Below are positions 43,881 to 54,500 of a DNA stretch of 64,000 bases, piece after piece. A model generated the notes under the pieces. That model saw only the letters and a list, made by a program, of their open reading frames with translations. It made no database searches and was not told the origin of the DNA. The first letter of the stretch is position 1. Every line of letters begins with the position of its first letter. The position numbers and the translations under genes were made by a program. Origin of the DNA: Leucobacter sp. PH1c (GTDB lineage: Bacteria > Actinomycetota > Actinomycetes > Actinomycetales > Microbacteriaceae); the NCBI RefSeq assembly GCF_000633415.1, contig NZ_AYMV01000032.1, forward strand, positions 1 to 64,000. The letters are read 5' to 3'.

Positions 43881-46800
43881 CTACACGCCGCTCCCGCCGC
43901 CCGGTTCGCCCGGTCCGCTCGACTCGGCGGAGCCCGGGCGCTCCTCAGCGTCCGCGCCGCGACGGCGGAGGCGCAGGGCGATGAGCACCGCCCCGACGAT
44001 CAGCAGCGCACCGCCGCCGATGAGCCAGCCGACGTTGCCGTCGCCGCCCGTGATCGGCAGCCCGCCCGGCGTGGTGCCCGGCCCGGTCGGCGGCGTCACG
44101 GGCGGTGCGTCGAACTCGTTCACGACCGTGAGGGCCGCGGCGGCCCCGGGCGCGACGGTCACGACGCCGACCGAGGCGTCGCCGCGATTCGGCGTGATCG
44201 TCACGGCAGCTGCGCCGCCGCGCCCGGTCTCGCGCAGCTCGCACTCGGCGCCCGCGATGATCCCGGCGTACTCCGCGGTGAGGCCGTCGCGCAGCGACAG
44301 CTTGCGCTCGGCGCCGCCGGGCACCGCGAGCTCGTGGCGCACGCCATCGCGCTCGAAGACGCAGGCGAGCGCGACCGTGAAGACGCGATCCTCGGCGAGG
44401 GCTGCGCCCGCCCCGGAGATCCGCTTCGTCACCGTGATACCGCCCACCTCATAGGTGTTGATGACCCGGAGCGCGAACGCGTCGCCTGTCGTGATCTCGA
44501 ACGGCCCCGTGATCGGCTCACCCGCGGCGTCGACGATCTCGGAGGAGGTCGCCGCGCCGGTGCGGGTCTCGGCGAGCTCGCAGCGCGCGCCGATCGGGAG
44601 GTCGTCGTAGCTCACGACGAAGCCGGTCTGCGCGCTCACCTCGCGGGCGCCGCCGCCCGGGATCGTGAGCTCCGCGCCGTCGAGCGTGCAGCTGAGGGTC
44701 ACCTCGATCGGCCCCAGTATGCTCCACGCTTCGGCGCCCGCGCCGGCGAACTCCTTCGTGACGACCAGGCCGCCCGACTCGTAGCGGTTCGTCGCGGTGA
44801 AGCGCACGGGCTCGTCCACGGCGCCGACGAGCACGGGCCCGTCGGCGGGATCCGGCACGAGCACGGTGCTCGTCGCGCCGCCCGTCCCCGACTCGGTGAC
44901 GGTGCACGCGGCGCCGGCGGGGAGCGTGTCGATCACGATGCGCTCGCCCGCCGCGGCTGCGCGCTTCGTGAGCTCGACGGTGCCCGTGTAGACGGGCGCC
45001 CCGTCGAGCGAGCAGCTCACGGCAAAGCTGAAGACCGTGTCGTCGGCGACCGCCGCGGCCGCGGGGCCCTCGACGAGCTTCTCGATCTCGATCGCGCCGA
45101 GCTCGAACTCGTTCACCAGGACGAGCGCGAGGGGGCGCTCGCCCGCCGGCACCGTGAAGGTCCAGGACCCGTCCGCGTTCGGCTGGAGCGGGGCGCCGCC
45201 GAGGAGGAGCTCCGCGGTCGCACCGCGGGCGTCCCGCTCGGTGAGGGTGCACTCGGCGCCGACGGGCAGGCCGTCGACGAGCCAGGCGGGGCCGTCGGCG
45301 CTGAGCGTGGTCTCCGCCGGGTCGATCGCGAGCGGCTCCCCGAGGAAGGTGCACGAGACCGCCACCGGGAACTCGCCGTAGTCGACGGCCGTGCCCTCCG
45401 CGTCCGTCGCGCCCGCCACCTGCTTCTCGACCGCGAATGCGCCGAGCTCGTAGGTGTTCGTGAGGCGCAGGACGGGCACGGGATCCTCGGCGCGGCCGAT
45501 CGTCACGAGGTTGCTCTCGGAGGACGAGGTCTCGCCGTTCGCCCCGCTCCGGTCGCGCACGGTGCACTCGGCACCCCACGGGAACTGCTCGGCAAGCGTC
45601 ACCTGCTGGTTCTTCGGCACGGTGACGAGCACCGGGTCGAGGGTCTGCGCGCCGCCGCCCGAGCCCTCGCGCTCGGGCACCACGCAGACGACCTCGAGTG
45701 TGAACTCGTCGGGGGCGAATGCCGCCCCGGGGCCATCGACGCGCTTCTCGACCGCGAGCGGTCCCGACGCGAGCGCGACGCCCACGCGGATGCCCTCGGT
45801 CGGCAGCACGCTCGCGCGTGCTCCGCCCGAGTCGAGCGTGCTCGCGCCAACCGCGACGGTGTTCCACGCCACGGTGTCGGCGGTCATCCGCTCCGCCTGC
45901 GCGGGCGTGCGCGTCTCGAAGGTGTAGGCCAGGCGCTCACCCGGGGCGAGCGGCTGCGCGGAGAAGTCGAAGACGAGCTTGACATGCCGCACGCTCGCGG
46001 GATCGACTGCCTCCGTGAGCGGCTGCCAGAAGCCGTCGCACTGCGGCCCGGTGGGCTTCAGGTCGGCGACGCAGGCAGCGGCGTCCGAGCTCGAGAAGAA
46101 CAGCGTCGGGGTCACGTCGTCACGGTAGGCCGCGCCGTCCGGTCCCGTCGCCGTCACGAGCCGGGTGTTGCCCACCCAGCTCGGGGCCCACTCGGAGCCG
46201 CGCGGGAGGAGCACCACGGAGCCCTGATCGCCGACGCGCGGGAGCGAGTCGATCGTCACGACGGTGTCCATCGGCAAGGTGCCCGTGTTCTGGAGCTCCT
46301 CGCGCCAGGTCTCGACGCCGAGCGGCTTCGTGATCGGCACGCAATTGCTCACCGAGTACGCGGGCCCGGCGTCGCCGAACTGGGGCACGCAGCTGCGGCC
46401 CGCGCTCGGGTTCGGCACGTCGGCGAGGCCGAGCTCGGGATCGTTCGCGCGCACGTACTTCTTGCCGCGGAGCGCGCCCTGCTCGGTCGGGTAGACCTCG
46501 GTGCTCGTGCCACAGTCGGGCACGGGGCTGTCCTCGGTGTACTCGAAGTTGCAGCCCGTGAACCACCGCTGCTCGGAGTTCACGAAGAATCGGTTCGTGA
46601 GGGCGTTCTCCGCGCCTGCGAGCACGCCCGGCCGGAACATCATGTTGGCGGTCACGGTGTACACCTCGCCCGGGTAGAGGCTCATCGACTCGGGGAACGT
46701 GAACTTGATCGCGCTCGGCTCGATCGCGGACCCCGCGGGGATCTCCGCCATCAGCTCATCGAGGTAGCTCACCTGCACGAGCGCGGGATCCACCGTGATG

Positions 46801-49800
46801 GGGTGGGCCGTCCCGGCCAGCGGGTTCTCGAGCGTGTAACTGAAGCGCTGCGCGGGATCCATGTCCGGGTCGAAGATGAGCTGCGGCTTCCCGTCCTGCA
46901 CCGGCAGGTAGTCGATGATCACGGGATCGACAATCGCGCGCTCGGTGTTCTCGTGCGGGTCGGCGCTCACCTTGCTCGTGTTCGTCGTCTGCAACTTGAA
47001 CGGGATGACGACGCCGGGATCCTGCGCGCCGACCGGGGTCTTGCGCACGGCGACCTCGATCCCGCCCTCGAGGTAGAACGCCTGATCCGTCGCGTCGTCG
47101 GATGCGACGAGCGGGAAGCGCTCGTCGGAGCCGGCCACGGGGAACTTCACGTGGCTCTCGGCGTCGGCGTCGACCGTGTTCGTGAACTGGCCGCCGGGCG
47201 CGCGCACCGGCTCGCCCGGGGCGCTCACGGGCGCGGCCGATGAGGGCACCGGCTCGTTCGGATCGGACACGAGGTAGGCCCGGCGCTTCACGTCGAGTGC
47301 GATCTTCACCTGCGGGTTCGCGGGGTTCTCGAACGCGGCGGCGGCCCCGTCGGCGTCGACGCGCTCGAAGACGAAGCGGATGCCGCGGATGCGGTCGTAG
47401 TCCCCTGCAGGGATGCTCGCGAGAAGCGTCGCCGCCGCGTTGTCGACGCGGCCGCCGGTCACCGCGACGGGCGCCGCGGTGCCGGGCACCCAGCCGTCGC
47501 CGGCGGGCGTGCTCGCATCGGGGGTGAAGTTCAGCCGGTTCGCGCTCTGCGCGTCGAAGTCACCGTAGAGCACCTCCGCGGTCACCCGGTTGATCGGCGC
47601 GGGCACCGCGAGCGAGTCGCCCGAGAAGCCGACGAAGCGGAACGAGTTCCAGAAGCTCGTGGCGGAGGGCGTCCCCGGCGTGCGGTTCTCACCCGAGTCG
47701 GTCACGATCAGGCGGTCGGCGCGCGCGGTTCCGGTCGGGCGCGCGGTGAGCTCCATCCGGATCGGATCCCACTCCTCGGCCGCGTACTCGGGGTCGCTGT
47801 CGAGCCACTCAACCCGCTGGGTGTCGGGGGTGAACTTCTTCGTCGTGGAGACGCCGAGCTCGAAGGTGTCGATCTTGATCTGGGCGCTGCTGCTCTGATC
47901 GACCGAGTGCTCCTGCTCGAGGCCCGCGAGGTCCGTGACGGTCGCGGTCGTGACGTTCTTCACGGGCGAATCGACGACGCTCACGAGCTTCGCGGGATCG
48001 CTCCGGTGCGTCTTCCGCAGTTGCAGATCGAACTGCACGGCCGCGGAGGCCTGCGAAGCGATCCGGCCCGCGTACTGCACCTCGACCGAGACGATGTCGG
48101 CGAGCTCCGCCGGGGTGAGCGCGGTCGCCTGCGCGGGGGTCACGCCGCCCGTGCCGGTCCGGTCGATCACCGCGCCGCTCGTGTCGCGCAGGACGACGAG
48201 GGTCTGCGCGGGGTCCGCGCCGGGAACGGCGTTCCCGACGGAGACGATCTTGCGGAGCGTGAAGATCTCGAAGGGGCTCCCGGCAGCGGAGCCGGGGTCG
48301 AGGATCGAGAGCCGGTCCACGCGCTGCACGGACTCGTTCGTCGCCGTGATCGTCACCCGGCTCGTCGGGAACGAGGACTCGGGGACGTCGCCCGGCGGGA
48401 CGCCGATCGGTCCGCCGCTCCAGCCCTTCGAGACCGCGACCGCGAGGGGACGCGGCACGATCGTCAGGTCGTCGTCGTCCTGGTCGCGCTCGGTGCCGCC
48501 GCCGGGCTGCGTGCCCGTCGCGCTGCCCCAGTTCCGCACGAGGCCCTCCTGGCCGGGAACGTTGTAGATCTCGGAGGCGATGACCGCGAGGCCCGGGTCG
48601 CTCCGGCGCACGTCGCGGAGCTCCCACTCGAGGTCGAGCTGGCGGTCGCGCCCCGTCGACTTCGTGAGTCCGCTGCCGACGGGCGGCGCGTCGGCCCCCG
48701 TGCGCCCGGCGAGGTTCTCCTCGAAGACCACGCGGACGCCGGTCGCGTCGCGCTGCTCGTCCGAAGTGAGCGGGATGTCGCTCATGGTGCGCGTATAGGG
48801 CAGGCCGGTGGCCTGGCTCGCGGGGACCCAGGCCCCGCCGATCCAGAGTTCGATCGCCGCGATGCGGTCCCAGCCGGAGGTGAAGCCGAGATCCTCCGTG
48901 ACGGCGTGCACCGAGACGAGGTCGAACGCCTCGAAGGTGGTCTGCGCCACCGGATCCGCCGGGCCCGCCTCGGGATCGGCGCCGAGGCGCGTCTCCGCGA
49001 GCGTCATGCTCGTGAGGCTCAGGTTCTCGGTCGACCAGTGGAGGCGTGTGGTCGTGTGGTCGCCCGTGCGCTGCACGAGCTGCGCGGGGTTGCCCGCGTC
49101 GATCCACTCCTTCGAGAAGAGGTCGTACTCGCCCGGCGTCGGCGCGATGACGGTCACCTCGTCGCAGGCGGCCTCGCTCGTGTCCTCGGCGATCACGGCG
49201 CCGCGGGAGACCGCGGTGCCGGCCGAGGAGGCGCAGTTCGCGAGGTCGAGGGGCTCGGCCCCTTCGGGCCGGCTCTCGTCGAGCGTCGCGGTGAAGTTCG
49301 GGTTGACGTTGAATTCGCCCGCCTCGTGCGGCTCGAAGCCCGGGTCCGGGTTCGTGAAGATGAACTGCAGGCCGCCGATGTGGTCGAGGATCTCCGGGGG
49401 GAGGTCCTGGTTGACAGTGCCCGTGAGGCCGTCGAAGCCCGGCACCACGACCCACGCGCGAAGCGTCGTGTCCCAGTAGCGCACGGTAAGCGTCGCGCCC
49501 GCGGGCACGTCCGTGTGGGTCACGGCACTCGGCGTCACGGCGTCCCAGAATGCGGAGGGAAGCGGCGCGCTCTCGGGGTCGCTCGGATCGCTCAGCTCGG
49601 GATCGGTCACGACGATCTCCGTCGCCGGCACGTTCGAGCCGGGCTTCACCACGGTCGTGGGCAGCTGGACGAGCACGCCCTCCCCGGCGACGCCCCAGAT
49701 CTGATCCGGGGTGATGTGCTTCTCGGTGACGATCTCGAGCGTCTTCTCCTCGAAGGAGACCTCGTCGGTCGCGGTGCCGTGTGCGGGCTCCTCGCCGGCC

Positions 49801-51335
49801 TTCTCGCCCGTCACGCCGACGACGTTCGTGACGCCGGGCACGAGCGCGCCGTCGTCGTCGTGGATCCGCTCGTTCGCGGTGGCGCCGAAGGAGATCTCCG
49901 TGGCGCCGCCCGGCGTGATCGGGCCGGCGAAGTCGACCGTGAAGGAGCGGAGACTGCCGAAGTCGCTCGGCAGATCGGGGTAGTCGCCGTCCGCCGTGAG
50001 CGGCACGGGGCCGAAGGTGCGCTCGATGCCCGCCGAGTCGAAGTAGACGAGCGTGAGGGAGCCGCCCGTCGCGCCGGCGGGGAACTGCACGGGCCCCGTG
50101 AAGCCCGTGAAGTCGAGTTCCTCCGCGAAGTCGCCGCTCTCGGGCTCTCGGATCGAGAGCGAATCGAGCGGGACGAGGCTGTCGTTCGTCCCGGTGAGGG
50201 TCACCTCGGTGCTCTGCCCCTCGACGAGGAGGTCGGGTTCGAAGCTCTTCGTCGCGGAAACGGCGATCAGCTCGGTGACGAGCGTGTAGTCGGCGTCGTT
50301 CGTCGCCTCCTCGCGCGCGTCGCCGAGGGTCACCGCGCTCTCGACCGTGTTGTGCACGACCGTGGTCGCGTCGAGATCGGCCACCTCGGGGCGCTGCACG
50401 AGGTCGAGGACGAAACCGCCCTCGGCCCCGGCGGGGATCGCGCTCCCGTCCGCTGCCGTGAAGGTGACACGCACCCCGCGAGCATCGCCGTTCGGGGCGG
50501 GCGGCAGGGCGCCGGGCGCAACCTCCACGGCGACCCAGACGCCCCCGATGAAGTACTCCACCGTCGCGCCCGCGGCGCCCGCGGGGAAGTCGAGTTCGGA
50601 GACGCCCGTGATCTCGAGCAGCTCGAAGGGGTTCGGCGCCGCTTCGGGATCCACCGGATCGGTGATGACGAGCGCATCGACACCCGCGTTCGAGCGGTTC
50701 CCCGCGGTGACGGAGAGCTGCGTCGCAGTGCCCGGCTCGGCCTGCCCCAGCTCGGGCTCGTAGCCCTTCGACACCTCGGTGCCGAGCGCGAGCGGGATGG
50801 TCGGCGTCACGGTGGCCTGATCGGAGACCTCCGTCGCGTTGTCCGCGCTGACGCTCGCCGTGTTCACGATCGGCACGCCGCTCGCCTCGAAGGGGAGGTC
50901 GTCGCGCAGGCGCACCTGGATCGTGACGACGACGTCGGTGTTCTCGACGAGCCCGATCGTGCCGTCGCCGAGCTCGTCGATGAACTCCACGGTCACCCGG
51001 TTGCCGTTGACCGCGGGATCGTTCGCGTGCGCGTTCGACACCGAGATCGACCCGGGGATGATCTCGAACTCCGCGGGGATCAGGTCGGAGAGCACCGCGT
51101 CGCGGCAGCCGAGATCGGTGATCGACGAGCAGCCGATCTCGATCCGGTACTCCATCGTCTCGCCCGGTGCGATCTCCGCCTTCGAGGCGGACTTCTGCAC
51201 CTCGAGCGCCGCCGTCTGCTCGGCCGCGAGCGCGGCCTGCGGCGCGGCGACCGCCATCCCCAGTGTCAGCGCCGTGCCGAGCGCGAGCGCCACGACCGTC
51301 GCGCAGCGTCGCCTGAATCTCTGAATCCGCCCCAC
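43881..51335 (-). CDS. Giant LPxTG-anchored surface protein with DUF11-like and DUF5979-like repeats
   Basis: This protein of about 2484 residues is predicted to be exported and sortase-anchored. GTG 51335 is followed by RIQRFRRRCATVVALALGTA and an AxA cleavage region (AALAAEQ). Residues about 45-190 resemble DUF11. Six to eight diverged modules of 150-200 residues follow, each opening with a V-x-K motif (VSKGYEPEL, VSATKSFEPDL, VAVSKGWSG). From about 1855 to 2415 five DUF5979-like domains recur (LAVEKRVDGPG, FAVEKQVAG, IEIEKLVEG, LVVTKEFAG, ITVTKRISG). LPITG (2426-2430), a membrane helix and RLRRRG then follow, with an unusually long 30-residue cytoplasmic tail. Likely an adhesin or stalk; the ligand is unknown. 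Confidence 0.88.
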   Translation of the reverse strand: MGRIQRFRRRCATVVALALGTALTLGMAVAAPQAALAAEQTAALEVQKSASKAEIAPGETMEYRIEIGCSSITDLGCRDAVLSDLIPAEFEIIPGSISVSNAHANDPAVNGNRVTVEFIDELGDGTIGLVENTDVVVTIQVRLRDDLPFEASGVPIVNTASVSADNATEVSDQATVTPTIPLALGTEVSKGYEPELGQAEPGTATQLSVTAGNRSNAGVDALVITDPVDPEAAPNPFELLEITGVSELDFPAGAAGATVEYFIGGVWVAVEVAPGALPPAPNGDARGVRVTFTAADGSAIPAGAEGGFVLDLVQRPEVADLDATTVVHNTVESAVTLGDAREEATNDADYTLVTELIAVSATKSFEPDLLVEGQSTEVTLTGTNDSLVPLDSLSIREPESGDFAEELDFTGFTGPVQFPAGATGGSLTLVYFDSAGIERTFGPVPLTADGDYPDLPSDFGSLRSFTVDFAGPITPGGATEISFGATANERIHDDDGALVPGVTNVVGVTGEKAGEEPAHGTATDEVSFEEKTLEIVTEKHITPDQIWGVAGEGVLVQLPTTVVKPGSNVPATEIVVTDPELSDPSDPESAPLPSAFWDAVTPSAVTHTDVPAGATLTVRYWDTTLRAWVVVPGFDGLTGTVNQDLPPEILDHIGGLQFIFTNPDPGFEPHEAGEFNVNPNFTATLDESRPEGAEPLDLANCASSAGTAVSRGAVIAEDTSEAACDEVTVIAPTPGEYDLFSKEWIDAGNPAQLVQRTGDHTTTRLHWSTENLSLTSMTLAETRLGADPEAGPADPVAQTTFEAFDLVSVHAVTEDLGFTSGWDRIAAIELWIGGAWVPASQATGLPYTRTMSDIPLTSDEQRDATGVRVVFEENLAGRTGADAPPVGSGLTKSTGRDRQLDLEWELRDVRRSDPGLAVIASEIYNVPGQEGLVRNWGSATGTQPGGGTERDQDDDDLTIVPRPLAVAVSKGWSGGPIGVPPGDVPESSFPTSRVTITATNESVQRVDRLSILDPGSAAGSPFEIFTLRKIVSVGNAVPGADPAQTLVVLRDTSGAVIDRTGTGGVTPAQATALTPAELADIVSVEVQYAGRIASQASAAVQFDLQLRKTHRSDPAKLVSVVDSPVKNVTTATVTDLAGLEQEHSVDQSSSAQIKIDTFELGVSTTKKFTPDTQRVEWLDSDPEYAAEEWDPIRMELTARPTGTARADRLIVTDSGENRTPGTPSATSFWNSFRFVGFSGDSLAVPAPINRVTAEVLYGDFDAQSANRLNFTPDASTPAGDGWVPGTAAPVAVTGGRVDNAAATLLASIPAGDYDRIRGIRFVFERVDADGAAAAFENPANPQVKIALDVKRRAYLVSDPNEPVPSSAAPVSAPGEPVRAPGGQFTNTVDADAESHVKFPVAGSDERFPLVASDDATDQAFYLEGGIEVAVRKTPVGAQDPGVVIPFKLQTTNTSKVSADPHENTERAIVDPVIIDYLPVQDGKPQLIFDPDMDPAQRFSYTLENPLAGTAHPITVDPALVQVSYLDELMAEIPAGSAIEPSAIKFTFPESMSLYPGEVYTVTANMMFRPGVLAGAENALTNRFFVNSEQRWFTGCNFEYTEDSPVPDCGTSTEVYPTEQGALRGKKYVRANDPELGLADVPNPSAGRSCVPQFGDAGPAYSVSNCVPITKPLGVETWREELQNTGTLPMDTVVTIDSLPRVGDQGSVVLLPRGSEWAPSWVGNTRLVTATGPDGAAYRDDVTPTLFFSSSDAAACVADLKPTGPQCDGFWQPLTEAVDPASVRHVKLVFDFSAQPLAPGERLAYTFETRTPAQAERMTADTVAWNTVAVGASTLDSGGARASVLPTEGIRVGVALASGPLAVEKRVDGPGAAFAPDEFTLEVVCVVPEREGSGGGAQTLDPVLVTVPKNQQVTLAEQFPWGAECTVRDRSGANGETSSSESNLVTIGRAEDPVPVLRLTNTYELGAFAVEKQVAGATDAEGTAVDYGEFPVAVSCTFLGEPLAIDPAETTLSADGPAWLVDGLPVGAECTLTERDARGATAELLLGGAPLQPNADGSWTFTVPAGERPLALVLVNEFELGAIEIEKLVEGPAAAAVADDTVFSFAVSCSLDGAPVYTGTVELTKRAAAAGERIVIDTLPAGAACTVTESGTGGATSTVLVPDPADGPVLVGAVDEPVRFTATNRYESGGLVVTKEFAGAGAEAWSILGPIEVTLSCTLDGAELTIPGGGAREVSAQTGFVVSYDDLPIGARCELAETRTGAATSSEIVDAAGEPITGPFEITTGDAFALRVINTYEVGGITVTKRISGAGAALAEDRVFTVALACVFERDGVRHELAVPGGAERKLSLRDGLTAEYAGIIAGAECELRETGRGGAAAVTITPNRGDASVGVVTVAPGAAAALTVVNEFDAPPVTPPTGPGTTPGGLPITGGDGNVGWLIGGGALLIVGAVLIALRLRRRGADAEERPGSAESSGPGEPGGGSGV

Positions 51336-51468
51336 AATGCCCCCATCGTCCGGTCTGCCCTCCGCAGCCGTTGCGGAAGACGATTCGAGCATCAGCGTAT
51401 GCGAAGTTGGGCCCCGCGTACACCCGGCGCGGACACGGGCCGCTCCGAGAGCGCTCCCCGCACACGCA

Positions 51469-51502
51469 CGAGGGGCCCGCATCAATCGATGCGGGCCCCT
51501 CG
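51469..51502. terminator. Hairpin terminator after the SdrD-like surface gene
   Basis: CGAGGGGCCCGCAT (51469-51482) pairs with ATGCGGGCCCCTCG (51489-51502) around six bases. It lies 40 bp downstream of the SdrD-like gene on the minus strand and upstream of the giant surface gene, so the two are likely separate transcripts. Confidence 0.85.
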
Positions 51503-51542
51503 GTCACGGCGCTCCGGGCGAGGTCACCCGGAGCTCACGGCG

Positions 51543-54500
51543 TCAGCCGTGACGCGCCGCGCGACGGCGGCTGAGGAGCAGCGCTCCGGCGCCGAGCAGG
51601 AGCAGCGCGGCTCCGCCCGCGACGAAGCCCCAGGCCGACGATCCGCCCGTGACGGCGAGGCCGCCCAGGGTCGTTCCGCCGTGCGGCGCCTCAGGCGTGC
51701 CGGGCGTCGGCTTCACCGGCTTCGTGGGATCCACGGGACCCGGGCCGGGGCCCGGGTTCACGGGCTTCAGCACGATGACGCCGGCATCCCACGTGGGATC
51801 GATGCCCTGCGTCGCGCGCACACCGCCGACGAGATCGCTGTACGGGTAGTCCGTCGTGAGATCCGTGTTGGTGTCGTCGAGCACGAACCACTCGCTGAAG
51901 CCGTTCTCGCCGGCGTTCGAGTCGAGCGCGGTCTTGCCGGCCGTGACCTTCGTGAACGCGTAGATCTTCGCCTGCGCCGGGGTCAGCTCGAACTGCACCC
52001 GGTACGTGCCCGCGGGCAGCTCGTCGAAGACGTACAGTCCGTACTCGTTGGTGGTGGTCTCGCCGACCAGCACCGCCTCGGTCTCACCGTTGTCGTTCAC
52101 GACCTCCTGGTACAGCCGCACGATGACGTCGGCGAGGGTGTACTCGCTGTCGTCCTGGAGGCCGTCCTTGTTCGTATCGATCCACACGACATCGCCGATC
52201 GCGTACGACTTCACCTGGAAGCCGAAGTCGAGCGTGGGATCGCGGTCGCCGTCGTTGACGAGATCGCCCGAGTTCGCGGTCCACGAGGAGGAATCCTGCG
52301 CGCGGTCATCGCCCGCGTGCTCCTTCGTGGGGGTGAGGCCCGTGAGGGCCTCCTGCGTGCGCGGGTCCTCGCGGTCGATCGACACCGTGTACTTCTGGCC
52401 GGGCTCGAGGGCGGGCAGCTGCGTGAACTCGTAGAAGCCGCTCGCATCGGTCCACACGGGCTCGACGGGGTCGCCGTTGATGTCCGTGACGGGCTTCCCG
52501 TCGGGACCGGTGAGCACGAGCTTCACGCCCTCGATCGGCCGCTCGTCGGGGCTCGTGCCCTGGATGCCGTCGCGGTCGACGTCGAGCCACACGTAGTCGC
52601 CCACCGACACCTGCTTCGCGAAGAAGCCGAAGTCGAGCGAGGGGTCGCGGTCGCCGTCGTTCACGAGGTCGTCGCGCGAGACGGCCGTCCACGAGGAGGA
52701 ATCCTGCTCGCGGTCGGTGCCCGCGTGCTCCTCCGTCGGCGTGAGGCCCGTGAGCGCCTGCTTCGTGCGGTCATCCGTGCGGTCGATCGAGACCGTGTAC
52801 GTCTCGCCGTCCTGGAGTGCGGGCAGGAGGGTGAACTCGTAGAAGCCGTTCGCATCGGTCCACACGGGTGCAACGGGGTCGCCGTTGATGTCCGTGACGG
52901 GCTTCCCGTCGGGACCGGTGAGCACGAGCTTCACGCCCTCGATCGGCCGCTCGTCGGGGCTCGTGCCCTGGATGCCGTCGCGGTCGACGTCGAGCCAGAC
53001 GTAATCGCCCACCGACACCTTCTTGACCGCGCTCATCGGGGTGTTGAAGAACTTCGTCTCCGGCGAGTTGCCCTCGCTGTCGACGACGAGCTCCACGGGC
53101 TCGTTGTTGCGCACGTACCCGGCGGGGGCGCGCAGCTCGTGGATCGTGTAGGTCCCGGCAGTCTTCACGGTCGGCACGAGGTCCGTGCCGTTCGGGCCCG
53201 CCAGTCGGAGCTTGCCGCCCACGACGTAGAGGTCGCTGAGCACCACGTCGCCCGCGGCGTTGCGCAGCTCGAAGCGCGCGTCCCGATCGGTGATCGCGGG
53301 GCCCTCGGGAACGATCGCGTCGAGCTTCGAGATGTCGAGCGGGAACTCGTTCGTCGGCGTGATCGTCACCTTGGAGGAGCCGATCACGTTCTCGACGCCC
53401 TCGCCGTAGGTGTAGTCCTTGACCTTCACCTTGAAGAAGAGCTCGATCTTCTCACCGCCGGGAACCGGCTGGCCCGAGACGATGTTGAGCGTGTTCCCCG
53501 CAGCGTTGTAGGTCACGACGATCTGCGTGCCCGGAATCGTGTAGCTGTCGGCCGGCGTCGCCGTGCCGTTCTGGATGTCGGACTTCTCGACGAAGCCGAG
53601 GAACTCGAGCTTCGAGTCGAGCTGATCGCTCACGTCGTAGAGGAGCTCGGTGAAGCTCATCGTGGGGAGCAGCTGCACCCGGTAGACGAACTCGTCCTGG
53701 ATGAGCTCCTTGGTGTCCTCGTCGACCTCCGCGCGGAGGTTCGTCGTGTAGCCGTCACGCTTGGGGTCGTAGACGGTCTTCGTGATCTGGATCTCGCTAC
53801 CCGCGACGCCGGCCTTCGACTGCGTGGTCGAGGTGTACTCGTACTCGATGTCGTCGCCCGAGTAGGAGGCCGAGTTCTTCACCACGAGCGCGGTGTTGCC
53901 CGTGATCTTGTGCGTCGGGATCGTCACCGTGAAGTGGTAGCCGTCCTTGCCGATCTCAGCCGGGAAGGCCGCGTTCGGCTGGAACACGAGGTGCTCGTCG
54001 GCGTTCAGCGACAGATCGAACATCGTGCCGTCGAGCTTCACGCCGCTGTCGCTCCGCCCGGTGAGGGTCTGTGCGATGTCCGCGAGCGTGTCCTCGGTGA
54101 CGTTGAGCGCCGTGTGATCGATCACGTCGACCACTCGCGACTTCGCCGCGTCGCCGAGGCCCTTGCCCACGGTGAACGTGAAGGGCACCTGCGCGACATC
54201 CTTGCCCTTCTCGAGCTCGATCACGTTGCGCTCGGCCCGCTTGTCGAAGCGGTTGCCGTCGTCGATGACGCTGCCCGGATCCTTCGGGGTGAAGGGGGTG
54301 TGGCTCGTCTCCGCGTCCTTCGTGAGGCCATCGCCGTAGGCGAAGGTGGCGCGGTTCGTGATCTTCGAGAACTCGATCTCCGCGTACTGGTTCGACGAGT
54401 TGGCGACCTTCGTGAGACCCGCGACGGAGAAGAGCTGCGCGCGTACCTTGATCTCGAACTTCTGCGTGGTGTCCTTGCCGACGTTGATCCGCAGGGTCTG

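Noticed and set aside
52203-53018. Possible assembly duplication or mobile element
   Set aside because: The repeat respects domain and codon boundaries, shows small sequence differences, and matches the normal SdrD B-repeat architecture.
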